From assembly GCA_004352715.1 (NCBI GenBank), contig SCFE01000033.1, positions 1,630,722 to 1,694,721 on the forward strand: a stretch of DNA of 64,000 nucleotides, written 5' to 3'. The notes below the pieces were generated by a model that saw nothing but the letters and a program-made list of their open reading frames with translations, ran no database searches and had not been told where the DNA came from. The position numbers and the translations under genes are program-made. This document shows, piece after piece, positions 9,886 to 21,102 of this stretch (positions are counted from its first letter, which is position 1; every line of letters begins with the position of its first letter). This DNA comes from Hofstenia miamia. Lineage: Eukaryota > Xenacoelomorpha > Acoela.

Positions 9886-11444
9886 TGATAAGCCAATCAG
9901 ACTACCAGTTCAAAGAGTTCCCGAAAACCTCAAGCTGGAATACAAAAAGATCCTAAGTGACTTGATAGAAAGTGGAATTATTCAGGGGAGTAACAGCCCC
10001 TACACCACTCCCACGGTGTTCATTCAACAAGGAGAGAAATACAGCCTGTGCATTGATTTTCGAAATTTAAACAATCTTACCATCAAGGATGCGTACCCTT
10101 TACCCAGAATTGAAGATCTCCTTTATGACGCCAGCAAATACAAGTTCTTTTCTTGCTTAGACTTGTGTAAAGCATATTGGCAGGTGCCCATGCGACGATC
10201 TGATATTCCGAAAACAGCCTTCATCACAGCCTGTACGAGTGGAAATACATGGCTTTTGGTCTATGTAACGCACCTGCTACATTTCAGAGATATGTGACTA
10301 GAGTGCTCAAAGATAATGCCAACATCCTCGAACCCAGTATCTCCGCCTATATCAACGATATTTTAATTGCCAGCAATACCTTCAAGGAACACCTGGATAA
10401 GTTTGGCCACACATTGGATCTACTACACAAAGCGGGCCTGAAAGTCAATGGAAACAAATGTTCTTTAGCACAGAAGTCATTGAACCGGGAAAAATATCTA
10501 TAAAGAATAATGCACAAGAATTTCTGGAAAAGATTGAAATGCCACAAAGCTGTTGGGATGTTCAGCGATTAATGGGGTTCCTCAATTATTACAGCATGTT
10601 CCTCCTGGACTTGGCAGAGAAGACCAGAACCATTTCTAATCTACTCAAGAAGTCCGTTGAGTTCAAGTGGACTTGGCAAGAACAAGAAGCACTAGAAGGG
10701 ATCAAGCATGAACTACAGAAGATACCTTTCTTGAACACGCCTGCTTATACGAAAGATTTTATAGTCAACTGCAATGCTAGTACCATAGCCATCAGTGGCG
10801 TATTAAGCCAAGCAATTAATGGGATTGAGAGCCCCATCCAGTACTTCAGCAGAAAATTAAGAGCTTCAGAAACAAATTACGGAGCAACTAAATGCGAGAT
10901 GCTGGCTTTGGTAGAGTCATTGAAGAAGTTTAGATACTTTATTTTGGGATGCAAATTTATAGTGCGCACAGATAACAGTGTGCTTGCATGGCTGAAAAAG
11001 TTTAGTGGCAACAAATCCAACATTGTCGCTCATTGGATCAAGTATCTAAATGATTTTTCATTTTCGATTCACCACTGGCTGGGCCGACTTCATCTAAACG
11101 CCAACTACTGGACAGCATTACCTAGCTATGAGAGAGACCTAAAGAAGCCCAGTGGGGAGAAGATCCCGTTTTCGTTCATCCCCCACACCGAATATAATTT
11201 GATACCAGAAATAAATGCAGACCAGAATGGCAAACCTATTTTAGCCATATTAGTATGGGAAGAGATTTCTGAGGAAGAGATAATATACCATCAACACCAC
11301 AATTGGATGTTCGATCAAATTATGAAAAGAATGAAGAATCCCTATTTTCCCACTGCTCCAGAAGTGAATCGTTACTTTACCCGTTACAACTGGCAAATGA
11401 ACGAAAATAGGTTATTGTATGTGAAAAGTCGAAACAATAACTGA
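9886..11444 (+). pseudogene. Gypsy reverse transcriptase and RNase H
   Basis: The RT fingers/palm run from LIESGIIQGSNSPY through CIDFRNLN and PLPRIEDLL to FFSCLDLCKAYWQVP (first catalytic Asp present). A frameshift at about 10,230-10,297 separates this from FGLCNAPATFQ and the metal-binding box, which reads YIND instead of the usual YxDD (about 10,347-10,358). Another shift at about 10,480 leads to the connection domain and to RNase H (CNASTIAISGVLSQ, where the usual D-A-S is N-A-S; RTDN at about 10,966 is intact). The stop at 11,442 cuts the fusion to integrase. Loss of both Asp residues as well as frame makes the copy inactive. Confidence 0.9.
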
Positions 11445-12826
11445 CTCGCCATTCCGGAATACTTTCAGAGAGACCTGGTCTGCAGAGTCCATGATAGGGG
11501 CCATTTAGGCATCCTCCAAACTGAGAAGATGTTTAATTCCTGATATGTTACAATCAGCATAAGAACTGCAGTCACAGATGTCATTGATAAATGTGAAAAA
11601 TGCCTTTTGCATAACGCTAGCCATTTCCCCCAGCAGAGGACTGAGTTCGAGTCTTGAGTGACAGAAGGCCCAAATAAACTTGTCCACGTTGATCTTGAAC
11701 AGTTATCACGAGATGATGACGGGTTCCAATACATCCTAGTCATGGTTGACCACTTCACGAAAACATTTGCTCACATGATTCCCTTAAGCAGTACCATGGC
11801 GGAAAAAGTGGTGGAAAAAATAGTAAAGGAGTGGGTATTGAAATATGGACCCATGAGAAAACTAGTATCTGATCGTGGCCCTCAGTTTGAGAGCAACCCT
11901 CTCCACTCACTTATGAAAGAACTGGAAATTATTCACGAATTAACCACTGCTTATCACCACCAAGCAAATGGCCTAGTAGAACAACTAAATCGCACTCTCA
12001 TAAAATTAGTGCGAGTTGCTTTTTATTATCACATGCTGCTGGTAAGGAATGGAGGCGTGTAATTGAATGTGTGGAATATTTTTACAATACATCCGTCCAC
12101 AAAACTACAGGCGTGAGTCCATTCAAAGCAATGTTTGGTCACAAAGCAACCACCTCCCTCACTATGATGTTTCCCAACTATGCCTAGAAAAGCACAGAAC
12201 TATATGTTAATTGATTAATTCAAGATATGCAACAAACTCACCTTACAATCTGCCACAACACCAATTTATCTAGTATATGGCAAAAGAGGAACTTTAATAA
12301 GAAGCTCTATGGTGAACCACACAAATGAGGTGATCGAGTTTTTGCTTATCTCCCTCATATAACAACCAATAGCAATCAAGTATGTAAACTTGCTAATGAT
12401 TGGCAAGGTCCTTTCACTATAGAGAAGGTGCTTGACCACAACACATATACTTTAAATAACGGTAAAACAGTACATTTTCAAAGGCTCAAAAGAGCAATTA
12501 AGGATATAGAGAACATCATCATAGATGATAATAATGAATTCACACTAGTTGATAATGGTGTCAATATATATGAAAAATATGAGAATTTAACTAGCTTTTC
12601 TGAGGTAGATTTTTCCGACACCAATTTTAATTACAATGATACCAATTCTGAAAGCTTAGGTTCATGTCAACTCCCTCAGAGAAGGGCGAGAACCAATAAC
12701 ACCTATGATCCCAATATTTGGGATTTAAATCTTATAACTCCATTTAGGAATGTACATGAACAGTTGAAAACGAGAGTCGCCAGCTCCACCATCCCGCCGT
12801 CGAGTAAGAAAGAGGATGGAAAATAG
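11445..12826 (+). pseudogene. Gypsy integrase, multiply stopped
   Basis: The zinc-binding HHCC part is visible (VHDRGH, then CEKC after about 30 residues) but carries stop codons near 11,540 and 11,655. The catalytic core keeps all three acidic residues: HVDLEQ, VSDRGPQFES and the Glu of GLVEQLNRTL (about 11,685-11,997). It is interrupted at 12,059 by a frameshift. A C-terminal part with HNTYTLNNGK and RLKRA (12,428-12,520) fits the SH3-like DNA-binding tail, followed by an acidic linker to 12,826. No chromodomain was recognised. Confidence 0.85.
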
Positions 12827-13206
12827 CAGAGCCAATCAGGAAGCCTCTTCTAGGCGAGGGAGACACGTATCTCCGCTTGTTGAGGCACGCGATAGGAAAA
12901 GAGGACGAAACGATTGCGCTGAGGAGAGTCTTATTCTGTGTGGGCAAAACGTAGCTCCACAACTTGGAGAGGAGACAGTGACAACACTGACGCCCTCAAT
13001 ATCTTGCCCCTACATGGAGAAAAACGTATCCCCATATGCGTGAGAGGAGCTGGCCACCCATCCCACAAAAACTTATAAATCTAGAACCCCTTTTAGTGAA
13101 TTACAAATTGTACACACACCTCAACCTAGTGACTTGATAGCCCCCTCGACCTCATCTACTGGAACCTCCACTGTTAGATCCCAGAAGACAGAAGAAAGGA
13201 AGAAAA
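12827..13206. other. Spacer between integrase and third frame
   Basis: Basic and Ser/Thr/Pro-rich translations in shifting frames (12,816-13,043 and around 13,080-13,200) look like the decayed tail of pol or a linker. No domain is recognised. Confidence 0.4.
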
Positions 13207-16193
13207 ATGTTGAGAGTCAGTGATGAGACACTCCACCCATTTTACATAGCCACCAAAAAGGCCACTGCTATTATATGTGACAATATATCCAAGGAAACTA
13301 AAAACCAACTACATTGTACATACAATGGTAGAGAAATGAATTGTTCTATAGATAGATGGGGATCGTTGTCTGAAAGTGAACACTATTATATGCTATGACT
13401 CAAAAATGTTAGAAGGACTTAGTCATCTCTACTGGCGCAGCACAGTGCACACATCCTTCAATGATGACTTCAACATATATAACCTATGTCAATTCCTAAA
13501 CAGCGGAAAAGTAATCGACAGTTTTGAGTGTGTTAACATAGATTTTAACAATCTCTTGGTGATATACTTTATATGAATACAAGAAATTCAAATGGAATCT
13601 ATCATGGAACAGATTGAAATAGCCTACCAAATAGCTAAAGTGGAAGGCATCCACCTAATTATGATACTAAGGGAAGAATACGAAGAAAGCATGCCGGAAA
13701 CAATTGTGAATCTACATTTCCGAATTGAAAACTTCACAATCTTTTCAAAGGATCACTACCTCCCCCTTTTGCTGTACATAACCAATCAGTTAACAATAAC
13801 AAAGCTCTTATACACCAATCTCCTGTTGTGTCAACAGGCACCATCACATAGGCTAGCCGTCAATCAAAAGCTTATTATCAACATCATTCTCCAAGCCCAA
13901 ACTCTAGAAGTGACGGATCTCCATACACCATTTCTTTACACTATCATCAATATGTGCGTCAGTTTTGCATTCACCCAGAGTGAACAGACCCTTACAGAGA
14001 TTAGTAATGTCTGGTCTCACATCAAAGCCAATCACAACCCGGAGTCCGACTGGCCCCAATTAGATATAGTGAGTCCCTCACAGCACTATCACTCCTCCAT
14101 TGAGAGAGTTTTAAGAGAGATAAAGGTTTCCTACAACACCCAAGATAGAAAGAATTTCAAAGAGCAACTATTTGCAATGAAATACTCACTTGATATCTAT
14201 GCCTGCAGTGCTGTCTGGTTGCTCACAATTTACTTAATGAAAGAACCTCAACTCTGTATCCCAATGACACATGAAAAACAGTCATTGCTAGCAAAAGTTA
14301 CAACCCATGAGCTAGCAGTGTGCCCATTGTCATAGAAGATAAAGAACTGGTTACTGTACAAGTGCAACCCTCCATTATCACCAGGAAAAACAAAGCAACT
14401 GATGGACAAATTCGAAAAATATTATGCCTGACTGGTGGGGGCAACCAATGTAACTGGGAAGATGTCTGTTATCTATACCAGCAATTGACTTGGCATATGT
14501 CCGTCAGAAACCAAGCTTGCAATATTTCATTCAGACAACGCCCCAATGAGCACTAGGAGATTCATAGAACAACTACACGGGTCTATGCACCAGTTCATGG
14601 AAAGGATTCAGAGGCATGACCTTCTCAAAAAGACCAAATCCTTCTTCAGAGGCCATCAGATAAAATACCTGGAATGTGGTTATGGTCAATTTCTTGAGTC
14701 AGTACAGCAGGTCAACAAAGAGGGGAAAATCATGCTGATCACCATCTTTGATCAGGTAATGCAAACACCAAAACAGTTCTACAAAGAAGAAGAACTACTA
14801 GCCTCTTCCACAGCACAACTCTTGCCACACATATGTGAATTAATTGAAAAAGTGAATCTAGAGAAATTTGGTGGTCCAGTGTTATCTCCCAAGCCAACAC
14901 CTCAGTGGTCAATTACTGAGGATGAGCATATATTGATGGTTGAACATGATCCTAGCGATTTCCAAGAAGACCTCACAATCCAAAAGAAAATCCTGGTTGA
15001 CTGTCGTGACAAAGATGTGCTTTCACTCATGAAGTGGTGCCTCATGGAAATGTTTATGAAGGAAGAGTTGGTCATTCTGCAATCCCCAGGGCAAAACATA
15101 GCCTTGGATGTGGAATGTACCACTGTTTGAGTGTGCATCTCCAGCAAGCAAATAGATCATCTTATGCACAAAGGCTTAAGAGGAAAATTTTGGGATACCC
15201 TGAAAGATGTGAGAATAAATTATCCCATAATGATTGAAACTGCTAGTTTGGAAGCCCCCACAGAGCTGCATGAATTTGAGAATAATATAAAGACTTTGAA
15301 TCTCCTATGCATACTGCTGCCCACTACTGAGATGCTGCTGATTCAACCCAAATGGAAGGTTAGGAAGCCTAAGAAAAAGGTAGCTGCCCATCTATCCAAC
15401 AGGATCAATTTTGTCAACAGTAAGCAGGAAGCCATTAAATCAAGCAAGGCAGAGGAGTACAAGGTGGTAAGAGAAAAACTGATGGCTGGAGGAAATTCCA
15501 AGCACGTTTTTATTGATAGAACATTAACCATCAAGGATATCTTTAATCATGGCTTGCTGATCCACACACAATTAGATAAAATACACAAACAAATCTCAAA
15601 CCTACAGCCTCAAGTGCTAATTCTTTTTCAGGTAGCAGGAGACCTAATGTGGATCAACAATATAGAAAATATAACTAGATATTATGATGTAACAAAAAGA
15701 ATCGAGATTATCATGATGATCAGAGAAGAATGTCTCCAATCCAGATCAAATGACTCTCAGTCAAGTGCAAGAATTCTGCTCATTGTTTGTTGACCACACT
15801 ACTACCATGGGCTCCCTTCAGGACGTGTTCATTCACTTTTACCTGGACACAGAGATCAGCCCTGATGATGCACACACCTCTGACACAGATGCAAAGATGA
15901 CTCTAATGATTGCCCTCAAAGGCCTTAGACTGTATGAAAAGTTTTACGACACCTTTACACGGCATTTGAATAACTTAAGGCAGAACTGTCCCGTTAGCTC
16001 CAAGACGCCAAACCTCAGGTTCCTCCAGCTTAGAGATGAAATAGTCACACAATGAGAAGTGCTAATGCAAGTGACACAAGAACCACCCTATGCCAACATT
16101 CAAACTTGGGAAGGTGAATTAGCCATTAAGATGATAACAGCAACTCAAAGTATTGTGTCTGGGCCCACTCTCCAGTTGCTATCTGAAAATTAA
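13207..16193 (+). pseudogene. Third reading frame (env position) of the gypsy element, function unknown
   Basis: Segments 13,207-13,398, 13,376-13,576, 13,592-14,335, 14,320-14,556, 14,546-15,130, 15,131-15,793, 15,750-16,055 and 16,056-16,193 follow one another with short overlaps or single stops. They behave as one frame of roughly 990 codons broken by about four frameshifts and three in-frame stops (13,574, 15,128, 16,053). It ends 18 bases before the LTR, so it belongs to the element. The composition is mixed alpha-helical and charged, with scattered Cys. I see no signal peptide, no clear transmembrane anchor and no fusion-peptide or furin-like site, so a fusion-type envelope is not supported. 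It could be a displaced structural protein, an antisilencing or accessory factor, or a highly diverged envelope. I do not recognise it. Confidence 0.55.
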
Positions 16194-16211
16194 TTTGAGC
16201 AAGGGGGGGCG

Positions 16212-17144
16212 TGTAGAGTCACTCAGGGACTTTTGTGATATTTTTCTTATTATCTTATTTTGTATGTCACGTCAGCATGACATCAATTCAATTATTTCAA
16301 CATTAAGTTGTTATTGTTAGTTTGCCATTCCCTAGATTGTGCTTATGATTTTATTGCTCAAATTGAATTTATGAGGGAATGAATAATTAAGCATGATTGA
16401 ACTACATTGACAACTCTTTTTGTAAACAAAGGCAGGTAATACACGCAATTCATGTATAAAAATGAGAGACTTGTAGAGAACAGTTAATAGATTTTATCTA
16501 CTCTCAACTGCTGTTTTACCATTGTATTTTTCTTTTATATTATCTTGATATGAAAATTATTGCTTAAGCTTGGTGACAATTTGGGAGTGCTTTCTCAAGC
16601 ATAGGGTGACACGTAGCTCCTGAAGGTCTTTTGACTATTCAACCCAAATTGTGGACCCATTAAGTTATGTATACAGTTAGGTATATGGAAGTAATAAACC
16701 TCTCATTCAAAGTTCAACACATACATGCATTTATACAACTTAACACTGTGATGATATCATGCTGTTGGCTAGCATGAATGTCTGGTAATTACAGACTATT
16801 TAATAGTGAGATGAGAGATAACAATGAAAATGAGATCATTTATTTTTCAATGTGAGATAGAAATTAAAAGTGAGACAAATAGGGTAGCACCAGTCATTAG
16901 GTCAAGCACTTTACTTTTCATTGGAGCCTTTGCTTCAGCTGGAAGCCATACGAATTGGTCATCTTGGATTTAACCTAAAGTAGTTGATTACTTGGATGAA
17001 TTACTGATGTTCTATCTATAAGTTTCTATGTTCTTTGTTACTCCCTTTTCTGGAATCTTGGGTAGCTGTCTGAATGCTATTTAAACCTTCTGCAGAGTCA
17101 ATTAGTTTTCTAGTTAAATTTCTTTACTGGCCCATGATTCTACA
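16212..17144 (+). repeat. 3' LTR of the gypsy element (933 bp)
   Basis: It starts TGTAGAGTCACTCAGGGAC directly after the polypurine tract GAGCAAGGGGGGGCG and ends GATTCTACA; the termini TGTAGA/TCTACA are inverted repeats. The end point is confirmed by the related solo LTR at 20,138-21,102, with which homology stops at the same place. Inside are a TATA-like TATAAAAA (about 16,455) and AATAAA (16,693-16,698). The following ATAT could be half of a target duplication. Confidence 0.85.
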
Positions 17145-18169
17145 ATATATTGATTATACTGAGTTCCAATATTTCATATTATATCTCTTAATGCATAAAA
17201 TTAATATTTTTATAAATTGTAATTTTGACTAAACTAAGCAAATTATTAAAACAATTAATTATACCACATTTTACAATTCCACATAAAGTAATATATTGAT
17301 GAACTCAGTCCTCTGTTGGAGTATTTTGGTGTTTTGACAGAAAGCATTTCAAATATAAAAAATAATTTTTTAATTGTGAAATGCTATTGCTATTTCTTTT
17401 TATAATTTTTAAAATATAATTAAATAGTAAATTTTTATAGAATTTTAGTAGTTTATAACTAAAATTTCTTTATAACTACAATCCATGAACTAGAGTCCCT
17501 GAGTGACTCTACATTAACAATTAAAATAATATCACAAGATTAATATTAAAATTGCAATAAATACAGAATTTAAAGTCTGCATACCATTGCCACCACTGCA
17601 GGTATGTATGTATATGTATAGTTTGAATTTAAGAATTTGGTGACTACAACTTAGTTTTTTCAATTTTTATCAACATTTTAAGTTTTCAATTCTTCAAAAT
17701 ATACATTTTCTCTGAATTTATGGGAACAAATTGAATTAATTTATTTTCTACAAAATATTTAAGTGATTTTCAATTTGGTTCAAGTTCACATATTAATGAT
17801 TTCTTTTTTATTCAAGGATTGTAATTTCAATTTATTTTGAATGTTTTTACTTCTAATTATACAAAGCCCCTTTCATTTACTTTGAGAATGCTAGGAATAT
17901 TTTAGAGCTTACTTATGATGTCACAACCAAGATTTTCAAGTTGAGTTCAAGCTGCTTGGCCTGAATTCAAGTTTTTTTGAAAATTCATTGTAAATTGAAT
18001 TGTAGAATTTGTTTTTGAATTGATATAGAAACCAAAATTGAGAATAAACTATTGTTTCCAATATTTTATTTAGATTCTCAATTGAGTTCAAGTTTGAATA
18101 TTAAATATTTCTCGAGTTTTCAAATCTTTGAGTACCAGAAAACCCTTAACCTTCAAACAAATACTTGGT
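17145..18169. other. AT-rich region with TTCAAG-rich patch
   Basis: Non-coding. From about 17,690 to 18,110 the motif GAGTTCAAG/GAATTCAAG recurs irregularly, resembling the CGAGTTCGAG patch at 23.55-23.85 kb in the same orientation. It probably includes decayed MITE sequence. Confidence 0.35.
17494..17513 (-). repeat. Isolated inverted copy of the LTR 5' terminus
   Basis: The 20 bases are the exact reverse complement of the first 20 bases of the LTR at 16,212. No LTR sequence continues beyond them on the - strand. Confidence 0.7.
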
Positions 18170-18271
18170 AAATGTGGTTCTGTTTCATTTCCCCCAAGTC
18201 TGACATCACAAAATATTAACTACCATTAGAGACACAATTTCAATGAAATTGTAATTATATATTTAAATCAA

Positions 18272-19363
18272 TATATATATTTCTTTAAACTTTATTTTGA
18301 TTAGTTTTTTATGTAGTTAAGATTGCTAAAATAGAATTGAATGGAAAAGAATATATTTAAATTATAGAAGGAATTACAAGTAAATAAATGAAAATATGTT
18401 ATATAATTATAAGCACTGACTGTTTACATATTATGTATGGATATTTTACCCCTGACACTGTTTAGATCTAACCTGAGGATTAAAGAATTGTGTTAGCATG
18501 CCTTATGCTGCATACTTTCATAATTCATAGCTAATTATAAATTATAAATGCTAATTTGTTTTGAGTCATATTTACTTCAGAATAATTTTGGGCAGCTTAT
18601 ATATTTCTATAAAGTATTTTACAGATTCATAGTGTAAGATAACACAGCCATTTCTAATAAGGAAATTACAGGTTTAAATACTGTCAGATCTGCCTTTTGA
18701 AATGCTCTATTATTTTTGTAAACAAAAATTTTTAATAATATGCCTGCAGGTGACCAGTATCAAATAAAAATCAGAAACATTAGCAATTTGTTTAACACCT
18801 GGATGATATAAATTTCTGTATTGTATTTATAATTAGAAAACCAATGTAATGCACTATTATATTTTTTCCAGATTCCTGGTCCCCCTCAAGTAATATACAC
18901 AAGTATTAACTGCTTTTAATGCAGGGATGTCATGAGAGAGCTTACTCCCACTCATGGTTGCCAGGCTAATTCTACATGCTAGTAAAATACAAATAAAAAA
19001 ATTACATTCAACATTTTCAAAGTTATAAACTATTCTTGATTACTTCTAAAAGGAATAGAGTGGTCTGCCAGCACAAACAATAAATACTATCTGATCAGGA
19101 AATCTATCAAATATATAATAAAAAAAACAAATAATGAATGAATTTGAAAAAATTATTACCTATTACAATAAAGTAGAAACTACAAAAATAATGAAATAAT
19201 TAAATTTCTATATTAAATCTAAACAGATTTTCAAAGGACTAAATGCAGCAAACCTTAACATTTATAATTATAGAACATATTTACATATATTCACTTTTAA
19301 TTCCATATTTCAGTAATCTTAACTACATAGAAAACTAATCAAAATAGAGAAATACATATATTT
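18272..19363. repeat. Inverted repeat pair within the left arm
   Basis: 18,272-18,332 and 19,307-19,363 are inverted copies (core ATTTTGATTAGTTTTTTATG followed by TAGTTAAGATT). Weaker matching extends about 50 bp further inward, leaving a loop of roughly 900 bp. Confidence 0.5.
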
Positions 19364-19567
19364 ATTCAAATGGTATCTTTAAAACCTGCCTTAGAGTTTA
19401 GCACCTTAGAATTGCCAAGAATGCATTACATATGACGTCATTTCTATTAAATAACTAACCATGGGACATTATTTTGATCAAAAATCTGGTATCATTAAAA
19501 CCTGCCCAGAGAATGGCTACCCAGAAACTAATGACGTCATCAAAATTTTTTTGACATTATATTCTTG

Positions 19568-19735
19568 CTGCCTAGATTTTCTTAGTGAAAATTCAATGTG
19601 CTGCCCAGAGATGTTTAGTTAACTTTCAATGCTACCCAGATATTTTTTAATTAAATTTCAATACTGCGCAGAGTTTTTCTATTAAATTATGATGCTGAAT
19701 ATTATTTTTTGTGATGCCCAGAGATTTTTACTCAA
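19568..19735 (+). repeat. Degenerate minisatellite, about 31-33 bp unit, five to six copies
   Basis: Successive units start GCTGCCTAGA, GCTGCCCAGAGA, GCTACCCAGA, CTGCGCAGAG and GATGCCCAGAGA, each followed by a T/A-rich tail ending near TTTCAAT. Copies differ by substitutions and small indels. Confidence 0.55.
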
Positions 19736-20137
19736 TACTGCTTCAGGTGATATTTCCACCTATTTATTTTATATAAAGCACATTTATTCTGGTTAATTCA
19801 ATTTATTACTACATAGAATTGCTAGCAATTGAGTTTTAGAGCAGGATTATATTCTCACTTTTAACATGATTTGGTTGCTTTTATAGTTTTGCATTATATT
19901 AATATTTATTATATCATATTTGTTAAATTACATACTCATTATCACTGTTTCCAATACATGCTGAAAAAACTTGAGCAATTGCTACATTGAACAGGCTGGA
20001 CTCTAATCAGCAATCTAATAATGAGTGTGCTATCATTGCACTACTGTTCAACATATGTATGCTGCAATTAAAATCAATCTACATTCAAATTAAAAAATCA
20101 GCAAATTTAAATCTCTTCAACTGCCTTTATGTGATAT

Positions 20138-21102
20138 TGTAGAGTCACTCAGGGCCCTATTTTTCCTTTTTAATTATTTGGCACTCTGAAAATAGTGTTA
20201 CGTCTTTTTGATGTCGTGATTTGATGATTTGGTTCTATCAATTTATGTCAATTTCTTTTAAATCAATTTATTTGCATTTTCTAGTGCAGTTATTTGATAG
20301 AATAATTATTTGTCCCCTCACTTAAAATTACATGTGATTGCTCATTTTAACTTTGCAAGGGAAATTATGTTTAAACTGTAAACAGTAACCAGGTAATAAT
20401 TTACAGAATTTTGTAATAAATATCTGAGGGAACTGTAGTGAAGTGCAAAATAAATTTGTCTTCCTCCAACTGCATTTGATCTTTTATTATCTAGTAACCA
20501 CTTTTAGATTTGTCATCAAGGATTTGGTTATGATAATTATTGCTTAAGATCTGGCAACAATTTGGGAGGAAACTGCACTCAGTCTGGGGCAACAAATAGC
20601 TCCTTAAAGGTGACAGCCTGAATTGTGGTTGCTTTAGGTTATGGTTAAGTGTAGGGAATAAGAACTTCTATTTAATTGGTTCATACATGCACTATAACAA
20701 CACACTGCAAATATATTATGCAGTTGGTGAATGTGAATGCACAGCAATTATGTGCCTTTTGTTTATTGTTTATTTATATGAGCTGAGATAAGAGAACTCT
20801 GAGGAGATAAATTGTTTACTGAGCTAGAAATTAATACTTGAGACACACAATTAGCAATTTGGCAAGTAAGGATGGCTTCATGGACATTGCTTCAGTGTGA
20901 TGCCATGAGAATTGGTCACTGCTGGAAGTTTGTTCTCTATGGAATTTCTGTATTTCCTAAGTAAATTGGTGAACCACCAATGTTTCTTCCTTTTGTTGGA
21001 ATGTGGGTCACTCTCTACAATGGTAAACTTTGCAACATTTGATCTTAATTCTTGAGCTTCCCAGTACTGCTAGAGTAGCCAGACCTCCCCTGTGATTCTA
21101 CA
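20138..21102 (+). mobile_element. Solo LTR of a related gypsy family (965 bp) with ATAT target duplication
   Basis: It starts TGTAGAGTCACTCAGGG and ends GTGATTCTACA. It is flanked by ATAT on both sides (20,134-20,137 and 21,103-21,106). It aligns along its length with the LTR at 16,212 (for example TTATTGCTTAAG and CAATTTGGGAG near the middle of both) but is clearly diverged, so it is a separate family or an old insertion. No internal coding region adjoins it, as expected after LTR-LTR recombination. Confidence 0.8.

Larger units (their letters stand above)
8918..17144 (+). mobile_element. 5'-truncated, inactive Ty3/gypsy retrotransposon with 3' LTR
   Basis: Order of parts: protease (8,918-9,880), reverse transcriptase and RNase H (9,886-11,444), integrase (11,445-12,826), a third reading frame of unknown function (13,207-16,193), polypurine tract (about 16,196-16,210) and 3' LTR (16,212-17,144). 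The 5' LTR, leader and gag are missing. The pol frame has several frameshifts and stops, and two polymerase/RNase H catalytic aspartates are replaced by Asn. The base composition is less AT-rich than the surroundings, as expected of an inserted coding element. Confidence 0.9.

Noticed and set aside
17145-20133. Second internal region of an LTR element between the two LTRs
   Set aside because: The solo LTR has its own exact ATAT target duplication, the two LTRs are diverged, and no coding sequence lies between, so they are separate insertions.
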